This document shows, in pieces, positions 23,051-34,497 of a stretch of DNA of 64,000 nt. The position numbers and the translations under genes were made by a program. Position 1 is the stretch's first letter, and each line of letters begins with the position of its first letter. The notes beneath the pieces were generated by a model. It was not told where the DNA came from, made no database searches, and saw nothing but the letters and a program-made list of their open reading frames with translations. Location of the stretch: NCBI GenBank assembly GCA_018296165.2, contig JACKQL020000080.1, forward strand, positions 1-64,000, written 5' to 3'. This DNA is from Termitomyces sp. T153. Its lineage: Eukaryota; Basidiomycota; Agaricomycetes; Agaricales; Lyophyllaceae.

Positions 23051-24715
23051 ATGTTGTCTTCTGCTCATTCTCCAGCAACATCCAGGTCTCTGTCCATATC
23101 ATCCCAGTCATCCTCCTTTAGGGACTCCAAGGGGCATTGGAATCATCACTGAGTTGAGGCGATGTATCATAGTTGTGAGTGTGATTCTGTCATGCATTCC
23201 AGAATACTGACTCAGTCCTGACAGAGCTATCTGTGGCCATGACAGGCCCCTCAGGGCTTTCATCAGGCAGGAATGTAATGCAGTTGGCAGGGGTGGTCCC
23301 TCCCTTGCATCCTAGGCCTGGCTTGGTCCAGGAGTGGATTCAGGGGTGGTCCAACCTGTTCCTGCAGGTTTGAGAGTGGCTCAGGTGGAGGTGAGGCTGG
23401 AGCAGTTCATCAAGGCTGTGGGGCAGGCAAGGGGTCCTCCAACCCTCAAGTGGTGCCAGGCGGCAGCCCTGGTGAGTGACTATGCAATTTTACCTTTTCT
23501 CTAGCTAACCTATTTCCATAGTGTTTGTCTTGTGTTCAACACAGGGAGCAGTGCGACTTCGAGGAGCCCATGCCAGGGCTATGGCAGAATACATTGGTGT
23601 GTCTCCTATGTCACTCATGGCACAAGAGGTGCTCTGTTATGTTGAGTTGGCATGCTGCTTGTGTTGCTGTAGAGCAAGGTTGGGACCAGGCATGGGTCAT
23701 GGCATAGTTGGAGGAGGAGCAGCGGAGCAAGGTGTCAGAGAGAGTCAAGGGGGCCAAAGGTGGGAGTAGCATGGGGCGCCTGCTGATGAAGATTGGGCCT
23801 CTGTGGAGTGGACCAAGAGAAGGGGCCTCCATGGCACACAACAAGGGTAAGTGGAGGAGGTGGGACTGAGCAAGCAGGTGCAGGAGGAGCAGGCAATGGC
23901 AGGCCCCCTGAGCCCTACAGTATATTCCCTGACCTCTGGGGCTTTAGTGGGGTTGTCTATGGGGGAGTCATGGTTGGTCATGGAGGCTTTCCTGCAGCAT
24001 TAGGTGGAGGGCCTGGAGCAGTTGCTGGCTACCCATGAGGAGGAGGTCTGGAGAATTGGGGAGGACTAAGACATGATGTGGAGGAAGTGGGATGAGGCAT
24101 GGAAGGACAGGAATGCAGCACAGAAGGACCAGAACATGGCTATAGGGACAGCCACAGAGCAGCTGGTCCAACTTCAGGAGGTGCAGGCTCATTTGAGGCA
24201 GTTGGAGGCATGGGCAGGGGCAGAGGTGCAGGGGGCTTGGGAAGGGTTGGGCATAGGGGTGCCTAGGGTGATGGTGGAGAGGGTGCAGAGGCAGGAGGAG
24301 TAGCTCACCAACAAGGCAGCCTCGGAACAGTGGAGAGTGCTTCATGAGTCCTTTTCTTTTTATTCCTTATTCACCTTCCCACTGGGCTGACCCCGCTTTG
24401 GCAGACTGGGCCAGGGAGCACCACATTCTCCTTGATAGAGCATTGGCAGTGCTGGGATCCATTTATGATGGGTTGGTGAGGATGCCTGGGGACCTCCCCC
24501 CAGAGCTGGGGTAGGGGTTTACACAGATGGGGCATCTGCTGGTGGAGCATCAGCAAAGGGTGACAGCAGACCCTGGAGCATAGTAGAAAGTGGCAACAGA
24601 TATGGGGGAACCCTTCCCAGGGCATCTGGACATTCTGGCAATGGTGGTGGCGCAGCTGGAGGTGGACATAGTGGGGAGGATTGCAGAGGGAGAGTTGGAG
24701 GGAGAGGAGGAGTAA
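23051..24715 (+). pseudogene. antisense coding region of element A (Cys cluster plus coiled coil)
   Basis: On the strand opposite to pol, and pointing away from the 3' LTR, lies a decayed gene with counterparts in B (34,498-36,184) and C (42,223-43,353). It starts with a Ser-rich piece (MLSSAHSPATS), then a Cys-rich piece (CVQHREQCDFEEP... LVCLLCHSWHKRCSV, about 23,530-23,640), then Gln/Glu/Arg-rich sequence with coiled-coil character, and ends in a block shared by all three copies (GHLLVEHQQ... LAMVVAQLEVDI). Stops interrupt it. The Cys spacing resembles small zinc clusters. I know no function for it. Confidence 0.65.
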
Positions 24716-24889
24716 GGGATTTTCTTGGACTCATCTTCTTGTATTCTGGGCCTGCTTGTACCTCTGTAATATTATGTATTTTTGTATATACAGCTCTTTT
24801 TGGACCTTCAGCCTGGATGAGTGACTCTTTTGAGTGTCAAGTGAGGGGGAGTGAATAAAACACATAAGAGGTTACTTGTGGGAGTTGAA

Positions 24890-26459
24890 TCCCTGATGAG
24901 TCCAGAGGCAGGGGTTATGCCCACTGATGCCATTTGTGTTTGCTAGTCCTGGGGGTCCTGGAGCTTGATGGAGTGTCGTTAATAGAAGTCCCAGAGTTTG
25001 TTGGGGGCTCCATTGAGGTTTTTTTGGGGTTCCCAAGTGTTGTCCTCAGGTCCATAGCCCTTCCAGCAGACCAAGTATTGGAGTCAGCTGCGGACCATGT
25101 AGGAGTCAAGGATTTGGTTAACCTTGTAGTGACATGTGTCTCAACTTCAATGGGGAGCAGTTGGCTGAGGCGTTGGCCAGGGAATGGGTCCAGAGCATAT
25201 CTTTTGATAAGTCAGATGTGGAACATGGAGTAAAGGCCCTTCAAGCCTAGAGGTAGGTCAAGCTTGTAGGTGTGCATAGAGACCTTCTGGAGGACTTTGA
25301 AAGGGCTGAAATGTTTGTGATCAAGCTTGATGGAGGGCCTCTGGGTCTTGAGATTTTGTCAATCAAGCCAGACCAAGGTGCTGAGGGACCAGTTGGGGGT
25401 CAGGTTGCATCAGGCATTGGCATGCTTGGAGTAGGCTTGATTAGCAGTGTTGATCTTGTCCTGGAGGAAATGGTAAAGGAATCAGAGGTCTTTGGTGACT
25501 TTGTGGGCAATGTGGGAAGGGATATCCTTGAAGGATAGCATGAGTTGGGAGTTGTAGCCCTTGTTGGCATAGAAGGGGGAAACTCCAGTGGTGGAGTGAG
25601 GTGTATTGTTGTAGATAAACTCAGCAAGGGTAAGTTCTGCATGCCAGTTGTTCTGTAAATAGTTAACATAGAGGCAGAGATACTGTTCCAACATCTGGTT
25701 TACTCATTCTGTTTGTCCATTGGTCTCCAAGTGATAGGTGGTGGAGAGATTGATTTTGATTTTGAGCACCTTGCATAGTGATTGCCAAAAACAAGATACA
25801 AATAGAGGTCCATGGTTGGAGATGATATTGTCCAGGAGTCCATGCTTAGAGAATACATGTTTGAGGAATAGTTTGGCAAACTCCAGAGCATTGTCAGTGG
25901 TGTGGCAGAGGATGAAGAGGGCTTGTTTAGTGAGGTGGCAGACGATGACAAGGATTGCATTGAAATCTTTGGAGTCAGGGAGTTTGACAATATGATTCAT
26001 TGATATTGAGGACCAGGAGTGTTAGCCAATGGGGAGGGGCTTCAGTAACCTGTGGGGATGGTGGCGGGGTATCTTGGCCCAAAGACAAGGTTTGCAGGCC
26101 CTTATGTATCATGTGACATCTTTCTTCATTCCTGGCCAAAAGTAAGTCTGAGAGATGAGTTGAAGGGTCTTATGAATTCCTGGGTGTCCCCGGAGTTTGT
26201 GGTTGTGGTGTTGCTAGAGTATGTTGAGGCAAATGGACTTGTAGTCCATAGTCTGGAGCATAAATTTGTCCACTCCAGAGTAGGAGGCAGTGGTCCAGAG
26301 ACAGCGTGAAAGGGTTTTTGGCATTCAACTCATCAACAAAATTGCTACAGAGGTTATACTGGGTGAAGAAAGGGTCTGGGAGTGAGTTTCTGATTTGATG
26401 GAGGATCCCTTCTTCATTTAAAATCAGCATGGCATGTAGATGTTTGGGGGGGATTACCA
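24890..26459 (-). pseudogene. integrase and chromodomain of element A, broken
   Basis: Read leftwards from about 26,330: the HHCC finger (GHPGIHKTLQ... YFWPGMKKDV... CKPCLWAK), then the catalytic core with NAILVIVCHLTKQALFI, IISNHGPLFVS, and YHLETNGQTE (about 26,000-25,700; in the family D, D and E are catalytic, and the Ser-Asn of ISNHG replaces Ser-Asp). After a C-terminal domain comes the chromodomain ([19 protein letters not shown], about 25,085-25,030), which in chromoviruses directs insertion into H3K9-methylated chromatin. A CGA-to-TGA stop precedes LQYLV. Confidence 0.85.
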
Positions 26460-27972
26460 CTCAATGGTTGAACACAATCCATTTGGCTTCAAATGATTTT
26501 TTTGGATATATGTTGGACCTCCGAGTGAGGGCATCAAGCTTTGCGCCAAGTTGTCCAGGGCAATAGTGGATGGTGAAGTTATACTCTGAGAGGGTTTCAG
26601 ACCATCAAGCTTGGTGACAGCTGAGTTGTTTTGTGGTTGTGAAGTATTGCAGGTTGTTGTGGTTGGAGTAGACTTGGATGCCGTGCAGGTACCCCTCAAG
26701 GTAGGCCCACCACTGATGGAAGGCTTCAACAATTGCAAGGAGTTCTTTATCATAGATGTTGTAGTTGAGCTCCATGGGGATCATTGAATGGGTGTAGAAG
26801 GTGATGGGGCAGAGATCCTTGCCTCTGAAGTCTGACTGGGAGAGTATTCCAGCAATGGCATAGTTGAAGGCATTGCATTTGAGTATGATTGGCAGGGAGG
26901 GGTCAAAATGGTGGAGGACTGGAGTGGAGGTGAAGGCCTTCTTCAGGAGGAGGAATATGCTTTGGCACTTGCTGTTCCAATCCTAAGGGGTGTCCTTCTG
27001 CATGAGTCAGTTGAGGGGTTTGGTGATTCCAGAATAGTTGTCAATAAATCAGTGATAAAAGTTAGCAAACCCCAGAAATGACTGTACCTCCTTGATGTTC
27101 CATGGCAGGGGGCAATTGAGTATAGCTTCAACCTTGGTGGGGTTCATGCACATGCTGTCAGGAGTAATGATGACCCCAAGGTATTTGACCTCCATCATGT
27201 GCAAGGAACATTTCTTGGGTTTGGCATGAAGGTGATACTCTCAGAGTTGTTCTAGGACATGGCAGACATGCTCTGGATGCTCTTCCAGAAAATTTGAGTA
27301 GATCAAGATGTCATCCAGATACATGATGACAAAAATGTCATTCATATCATAGAAGATGTCATTCATGAAGTACTGGAAAGTGGTGGGGAAGTTAGTCATT
27401 CTGAAGGGCATTACAAGGTACTCAAAGAGGCCATAGCAGGTGTGAAAGGCAGTCTTCCATTCATGTCCCAGAGCAATCCAGATGTTATTGTAGCCAGAGT
27501 GGAGGTCTGTCTTTGTGTAGATTTTGGCACTGCAGAGGTGATTAGCAAGATCTCTGATCAGGGGGAGGGGATACTGGTTCTTTTTGGTGAACTTGTTGAG
27601 TCCCCAATAATCCACACAGAGTCAGAGTGATCCATTCTTCTTCTTAGTGAACAAGACTGGAGCACTGGTGGTGGAGATTGATGGGCATATGAAGCCCTTA
27701 CCAAGCATGTTGTCAAGGTACTCCTTCAGGGCCCAGAGCTTAATCTCAGACATGTTGTAGATCTTGCCAAATGGGGGTGAGGCGCCTTCTTTGAGGTTGA
27801 TCTTGTGGTCATAGGAGTGGTGTGGGGGAAGTCCTTTGGCACTCCCTTCAGAGAACATGTCAGTGAATTTATGATACTCTGGGAGAACTACTTCATATAG
27901 GATCTGTTCCTCTGTTTTGCACTCTAGCATGGTGGTTTCTGCGCAGAGGTGCTCCTCTGGTAGGGCTGGCAT
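26460..27972 (-). pseudogene. reverse transcriptase and RNase H of element A, broken
   Basis: It starts in the protease-RT linker (YHKFTDMFSEGSAKGLPPH, about 27,870). RT blocks: VLFTKKKNG (27,650), [37 protein letters not shown], and an intact YLDDILIY box (about 27,300-27,325). The Arg before LCVDY is a TGA stop. RNase H follows on the same strand, with stops. It is the best preserved RT in the window. Confidence 0.88.
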
Positions 27973-28854
27973 GATTTGTAACTGGAAGGTGGGGGTGCTG
28001 TCTTGTAGGATGCATGCAAAGGGGACAGCACCAATGATTTTAATGTCGAGGTTTCTAGAATCAATGGAGGTGGATGATAGAGCAGTAGCGGTTGAGTCTG
28101 GAGTGGTGGTGGAGTTGGTCAGAGAGGTTGAGCATTGCTGGTTGGAGTACCGTGGGCCTTTGTATTGATTCTGAGGTATGTTGGGAGGCAGCCATCATGA
28201 TTTGATTGAGGGTGACTGAGGCAGAGTTGCATTTTCTTTGCCTTCTGGGTTGCCATCAGAGGTTGAGGGGCTTTGAGTTGCTCTGGAGGTGTTGGTGCTG
28301 GGGTTGGAGATGTTGGAGTCCAAGATAGACTGGAGGCAGAGGAGGATGGCAGCCACTAGACTTGCTTTGGGGCTGGGAAATTGAATGGTGAAGTTCTTTC
28401 AGTTGATATTAGAGTTGACGTCTTGCAGCTATGGGAGTCCAAGCATGATTGGGGTCAATGAGGGGGAGTTGAGTGATGAGGAGCTAGGCCTGGAACTGCA
28501 GATCATTGTTGAGGGTGAGAGTGTTGTCATGGTATTGAGTGATCCCTATAGTGGCACTTTCATCAAAGAGTTGGAGCTTGAGGGGTTTGTTAAGGTCATT
28601 GCATTGGAGGTCAAGTTGACTGCTGATGAAGGTACCAGAGGCGCCGCTGTTGATGAGGGCGGGGAGTATCTTGGGCGAGCCATCAAGTCGGACATTGATG
28701 ATGAATGACTACACAGACCTGGAGCAGAGCTACAGGGGAGTCTAGAGTTGGTTGATTGCAGTCTCAGAGTTCTCAGAGGAGGGTGAGAGGTCGAGGCAGA
28801 GAGTGAGGCTGGGCCAGCTGATGCGGGGGTTGGTGGAGCAGAGCTAGGAGAAGC

Positions 28855-29193
28855 CTAAGATGATGGGGGCAGAGGAGTGTAGTTTGTGACAAGTAGCCAG
28901 AGTTCTTGTTGTTGTCCGTTGGCAAAGGTCATGATTGTTTCTAGGCAGTGTGTAATGTCTCTAGCAGGGGTGGGGTTGCTGTCAAAGAGCTTGAGGGGAA
29001 TCAGAGTGGGGAGGCATTGGAGGTAGTGGGGAGCAAGTGCTGCCAGAGAATCATTGATGAAGTTATCTGTGGCACCGCTGTCAACTAGTGTGGGAACAGA
29101 GTGGTTAGAGAAGGGGAGAGTGGTGCAGAGGAGAAGAGTAGTGGAGGAGTGGGAGGGGAGGTGTGCTAGGAGGTTGTCCATGGCAAGTACCAT
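28855..29193 (-). pseudogene. retroviral-type aspartic protease of element A
   Basis: The active site LVDSGATDNFI is intact near 29,050-29,085 and the surrounding 110 codons are open. The piece between it and RT (27,973-28,850) is divergent and holds stops. In the family it matures the Gag-Pol polyprotein. Confidence 0.8.
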
Positions 29194-29338
29194 TGCACAG
29201 AGAAGTGTGGCCAGGGCAGAGAAGACATCAGGGTCTGGTCCATGGTCTAGTATGTCTTCAAGATCTAAACTGCTAACTCATTTTCTATAAACTGGTAATC
29301 ACAGTCTTCTCCATCAATTGTCCACACAGTGCGTCCCA

Positions 29339-30310
29339 TCACCTGTCATTTAGGACAACTGCAAATAAAGTGTCCCTGCTCACCACATAGGATGCATGTG
29401 CCTTCTTTCTGTCATTTCTCCTGAGTTTTCTCTGGTACATCAATCTATGGCCTATTCCGAATCTTATTTGCACATAGGGCTTTTTGGTCATCAGCAGAGT
29501 CCAGAGTATTGTCATAGTCATTGGGGTTGGCATTCCAGGGTTCCAAGGCCTCCTGGAGGTTGGCGGTGTTGAGCTGGGCAGGGGGGCGCTGTTCTGGGGG
29601 TCAATTGGCACTGAAAGGTCCTCGGCCTAGAGGGAAATGGGGTGTGGAGTTGGTTGGGTTGGTGGGGATTGAGGGTTGAGTGCCATTGGTTGCTTCAGCC
29701 TGCTAGTTGGTGTTGCCAGAGGTGTTCCACAAAGTCTGGGGTGCCATGTTCTTGCTCCAGTCTTTCCAGTAATGTTGATTGACCTGGGTAATGAGTGCCT
29801 TGTACCCATCGTAGGTGGTTTGCTTGGGTGCGAGGCAGAGGACATCCTTGATCCATTGAGGCAGGGCACAACAGAGGGCAAAGCGGAGGGTGTTGTAGTT
29901 CCACCTAGTTTCATAGGCTTCTTGTTTGAATTGTACAATAAAGGTTGTGAAACATTCATTGTTGCATATTCAGAGGTTGAAGAGGTTTTCCTCTGCCTTT
30001 GCTATGGTGTCAAAGACACCAAACTTACTTGAAAATTCCTGGGTGAAAGCAAGCCGATTGGAGAGCATGGAGTTGTTGGGATCAAACCAGAGTAGTGCAG
30101 TGTAATGATTGAAGGCGATTCCCTACAAATATGATGCAGCAAAGGCCACTTGTGAGCTTTCAAGCTGGAAGGTAATGAGCTTAGCTTGGAACATTATTAG
30201 ACACTGGGTTAGAAAAATGCACCACTTCTGGGGATCATGACCAGTAAAGGGTTTGGGCTTTTGAATGTCAAGTTTTCCTTCCTGAGCCAGTGCATTGCAA
30301 GTGTTGTCCT
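29339..30310 (-). pseudogene. gag core and zinc knuckle of element A, broken
   Basis: The gag core runs from about 30,290 leftwards (KPDPFTGHDPQKW, then FIVQFKQEAYETRWNYNTLR and RFALCCALPQWIKDVL around 29,960-29,850). It ends in a Pro/Thr-rich linker and a CCHC zinc knuckle (CILCGEQGHFICSCP, about 29,400-29,350) with all four ligands present. Frame shifts and stops separate the blocks. Confidence 0.85.
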
Positions 30311-30340
30311 GGGTGTTTTGGGTTCAGGGTGGGGGTCTGG

Positions 30341-30344
30341 CATT

Positions 30345-30406
<62 letters not shown>
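30341..30406. repeat. (TAG)n trinucleotide microsatellite, about 21 units
   Basis: An uninterrupted run of TAG repeats, read on the gag strand as a poly-Thr tract. It lies just upstream of the gag core of element A. Confidence 0.95.
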
Positions 30407-30599
30407 TTCCATTGCTATGCTGGGGGAGGAAGTTGTCTATAGCCAGGCTCCATCCTCCAGGTGGTCCACCATTGGGAGGTCCACTGCCAGGGGGCTGCCC
30501 CACATTACCTGGGGGAGGCCCGGGGGCCCATTGAGGGGGAGGGAGTCCTCTGGGAGTGGGGAGTCCAAAGTAATTAGCATTAGCAAGGTGGGGGGTGAG

Positions 30600-31829
30600 G
30601 GGAATTAGTGGGAAAAGGAGGTCAGGGTGCCCCAGAGCTCATGGGCTGTCTTGGAGGGGCTGCAATGTTCTGGTGGGGTGGAGGCATGTTGGTACAGGGG
30701 GCACAGAGATCAAAATGGGGGGGTCTGTCTCGTAGAGGGCCATTGTGCAGAGCAGGCTCATTGGCAGGATTACCAGGCTTGTCAATGTAGGAGAGAGTCC
30801 AGTTGTCATTGTTAATGCACAGGGGCAGCCATTGCATATGGGGTTCAGGAGCAGTGGGCTGATTCCAGGTACAGAAGGTGCTGGGGACAGAGTTGGCCTG
30901 GGGGTGAGTGGAGAGGGCCAAAGTGTGGATGGCAGGTTAGTCAAACAATTCCCCCATGGGGTTGGGGTTCCTCAAGATGCTGGAGACCACATTGAGTTCT
31001 TCCTGCTGGTGGAGAATGGGAGGCAGAGTTTTGCTACATGTCCCCATGGGTTCCTTGCATTGCACATGGAAGGAGTGGGAGGGGTCCAGAGGGTCTTCGA
31101 ATGGGCAGGGGTTCAGACTAGTGTGGATTTCCTCAACCAATGTGTGGAGCTTGTTCCATAAGTTAGTGTTGATGCCCAGAATGCCTTGCATTGTTTCCAG
31201 GAAATTTCCTTACAGATAGCATTTGTGGAAGTTGAGGAGTCAATTTGCCCAAACTTCTAGAGTTGCTGGAGTATTAGAGTAGCCCAAGTTGATGAGAAGG
31301 GTATGAGCACATCTTGCAAATTCCATAGGAGAGAGGTGAAGAAAATGGAGGACTTTGTCGCACTGTCAGATGTAGGCTTCAACTCTTTGCTGTTTGGGAT
31401 AAGGGGGAATTTGAGTGGAGAATAGCAGATGAGGAGGAGAATAATTATCTGGGTGCTCCAGAGAAGCTGGAGCTGCAGCAGAAACTGGGTATGTGTAGTA
31501 GTGGGCAGGGGGAAGGTAGGCAGGGTTAGGAAGTGCTGCAGAGTATCCTCCAGGGTATATGCAGGGGTTGCTGCTATTGGCAGGGAATGCTGAAGGGTGG
31601 CACCAGCCTGGGGGAATTTTCTGGCTGATGGAGGGGGTGTAGAATGCCTGGTTGGGGTCAGGAGTCCAGTGGCAGGGGACATACTGATCCATAAGGGGGC
31701 TTGAGTAGAATGGAGTGTATGAGTTTTTAGGGACTGGCTGACTGTAGACATTGGTTAGGTAGCTGGCAGGGTTGTATGTGGGGTTATACACAGTCATCAA
31801 GAACAGGGTAAGGAGGAGTCTTGATATTA
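30600..31829 (-). pseudogene. N-terminal Pro/Tyr-rich region of element A gag
   Basis: From just inside the right LTR (about 31,842) leftwards a 158-codon open frame is rich in Pro, Tyr, Asn and Ser (PLMDQYVPCHWTPDPNQAFY), then a stop, then LHFLHLSPMEFARCAHTLL and HTLVEEIHTSLNPCPFED. Similar non-core N-termini are common before gag in large gypsy elements. The assignment rests on position and strand. Confidence 0.55.
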
Positions 31830-32907
31830 TGTCAGGTTCCACTGACTACAGGGGCTCAGCTACACTAGTGAATCTTTATTAGGCAGATATGATGTCCTGC
31901 ACTTATAACCTGGCATTCTGGAGTTGGCGCAGAGTGGAGAGACTTGCAGGGGGAAGCTAGAAGGAGCAGTCCAAGCAAGTCCAAAGTGGTCTGGAGAAGT
32001 CTAAGACCAAGTATATTAACATTGGGCTTGGGCAGGTGTCAGAAACAAGTTTGTAGGTGCATGAATAGACTGCAGAGAAAACGGAGGCTTTGCTAGTGAT
32101 GGGGGCAAAGCTGGAGTTGGATGGGGGATCAATTAAGACTTGATGGGTTCCAGGGCTGAGCAGAGAGTGAGGTCCAGAGTTGTTGTAGAATGTTCAGGGT
32201 TCATAATGCATGCACAGAGTTTATACTGATGTTGGAGATGGAAAGAACTTAGAGAAACAAAGGAAATATAGACAGTTGAGACGAGACAGAGGCAAGGTGA
32301 GATGGGACAGAAAAAAGAGATAGATTCAAGACTAAAAATAGAAACAGAGACAGAGAGAAACATGAGACACAAGTAACCAATAATGCAAGTAATATCAAGA
32401 CTGGAGTATGAGTTACTCTATGACTTATATACTGACTACTGAATAGCTCCATAGGATAGCAGGCATGGTAGCAGGACTCAACAGAGCTGTGCAAGGTTGA
32501 TGGGTGTCAGACACAATCAAGGAGCAGGCTGCAGTGATATTCTGATGGGATCAGCTGGGGACATGGGCTGCTCCAGGGTCATCATGATGCTCCAGAGCAG
32601 GTTGGGTCAACCAGAGTAGGGGATCAGAAGTGTATGTGGGGTCAGGAGTAGTGGGGGAAGGTTCCAGGGGCTCAGGAAAAGTGTCAAGAACTGCAGAGAA
32701 GGCATTGGAGTTGGCCAGAGAATCATTGGGGTTTGTCAGAGAAGTGTTGGAGTTAGCCAGGGAATTGTCAGGGTTTGCTGGAGAAGCATCAGAGTTACCC
32801 AGAGTGGGTGCAGAGGGTGGTTGAGGGTTGGGGGGTTTGGTGAGGCATTGGGAAGGGCTCGAGCAGGTTGGGGATGAGGTTGGGGGTCTGGAGAGCAGGT
32901 TGTGACA
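31830..32907 (-). repeat. 5' LTR of element A (right)
   Basis: On the plus strand it reads TGTCAGGTTCCACTGACTA...GGTTGTGACA. Length is 1,078 bp. It matches the left LTR with many transition differences, which indicates an old insertion. The minus strand has GTATATAAG near 32,430. Confidence 0.93.
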
Positions 32908-33111
32908 TAGATGAATCATAAGAACCTCAAATCCTTCTGGACAGCTAAGAAGCTCAATTGCTGACAGGCCCAGTGGTCCCTCTACCTCACCAACTTTGAC
33001 TTCTTGTTGCACTACAAGCCTGGCTGGAGCATGGGGAAACCAGATGCCCTGTCCCAGAGAGCAGATCACTGCACAGAGGGAGGAGGATAACAGCAACATT
33101 GTGCTCCTCTG
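32908..33111 (+). pseudogene. RNase H tail of element D, between insertions A and B
   Basis: The frame resumes with NHKNLKSFWTAKKLN and ends with YKPGWSMGKPDALSQRADH, the typical end of gypsy RNase H and start of the linker to integrase. It has a TGA in the middle (LNC*QAQ). B is inserted at CTCTG. Confidence 0.88.
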
Positions 33112-34284
33112 TGTCAGATTCCACTGACCATAGAGGCTTGGCTACACTGGGCAAATCCTTACTAGGTGAACATGATTCCCTGCACTAATAACTGGGCACC
33201 TGGAGAGGTCCTAAACATGGGGGACTTGGGAGGATAAGCAATGGGAAGTGATCTGAACAAGTCTGAGGTGGTCTAGAGGAGTCTAGGATGAGTTGCAGGG
33301 AAAGGGGCAGACTGACAGGGCATCAGGTACAAGTCTGGAGGTGAATATTGTAGGTGCAGAGTAAGCAGAGGCTATGCAAGTGATGGGAGTGGAGCTGGAG
33401 CTTGATGGGGGATCAACAGAGGTTAACAGCTTTTAGAGCTGAGCATATAGCAAGGTCTGGAGTTGGTTTGGAAAGTGTTGAGTTTGTAATCATGAGCGTG
33501 GAGTTTGTAAAGGTGTTGAAGTTGAAAGGACTTGAGCACAGTAATGGAAACAGAGCTGAATAAGATGAGATGAAGTTGAACAGAGCAAAATGGAGTTGAG
33601 ATAAGATTGAGATGAGAATGAAAATAGATTTAGGTGGAGATATGAAACAATAACAAAAACAATAACGGAGATAAAGATGAGACAGGACTGGGAGATGGAG
33701 AGAAGGCCAGAAGACTGAGAGTAAAGGAAAACATAATACAGAACACAAAACAAGAGATAGAAATGATCAAAAACACATCAGGTAAAGCAATATCAAGACT
33801 AGAGTATAAGGAGCTACTCTACAACTTATATACTGACTACTGGAAAGCTCTGGGGGACAGCAAGTGTGGTGGCAGGGCTTGGTGGAGCTGTGTGGGGTCG
33901 ACAGGTGTCAGTTGTGATCAGGGGGCAGGCTACAGTGATATTCTGATGGGATCAGCTGAGAATGCAGGTCATCCTGAGGTTGTTGTGGTGCTCCAGAGTA
34001 GGTTGGGTGAACCAGGATGATGGGCTGGTGACATACAATAGAGTCAGAAATGGTGAAGGAGGGTTCTCAGGGCTCAGGATAGTTAGAAGAAGTGTTAATA
34101 GCTATGGAGAAGGCATTGGAGTGGGCTAGAGAGCTATCGGAGTTTGCTAGAGAAGCATCAGAGTTACTTGGAGTAAGCGCGGAGGGTGTATAAGGGTTGG
34201 GGGGTTTGTTGGGGCACTGGGGGAAACTCTGGGGAAGCAACTGGGCTGGGAACAAGGTTGGGGGTCCAGGGAGCAGTCGTGACA
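33112..34284 (-). repeat. left LTR of element B
   Basis: On the plus strand it reads TGTCAGATTCCACTGACCA...CAGTCGTGACA, 1,173 bp. It has a conserved minus-strand GTATATAAG near 33,830. Confidence 0.92.
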
Positions 34285-34497
34285 TTACCCCCCCCTTCAG
34301 CATTGAGACTCTCAAGACATAGGACATAGGTCAGGGATTGGCGGGGCATGGGAATTAAAGCCAAGTAATATTGATCAAACTATAGTAAGCAGCAGCAGCA
34401 TGAGGATACAAAGTCAAAGCATGGCCGCCATTTGTCAGGGGGCTCTTTCCAAGTTATTAAAAGGTCAGATGTACACTGGGGTTTCTAAACCTTTGCC

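Larger units (their letters stand above)
21755..32907 (-). mobile_element. element A: full-length family-1 gypsy chromovirus, degenerate
   Basis: The LTRs are 21,755-22,835 and 31,830-32,907. Coding is on the minus strand in the order gag, protease, RT, RNase H, integrase, chromodomain, so the 5' LTR is the right one. A purine tract GAAGGGGGGGTGA (minus strand) lies directly before the 3' LTR. The left flank is TGGAC and the right flank TAGAT; these differ by two transitions, and restoring TGGAC would also restore the RNase H frame of D. Length is 11.15 kb, of which about 2 kb next to the 3' LTR is an antisense coding region. Many CGA-to-TGA stops show that it is dead. Confidence 0.93.

Noticed and set aside
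30237..30608. Plus-strand ORF with a poly-Val tract
   Set aside because: It comes from the (TAG)n repeat and lies opposite the gag of element A; no domain is visible.
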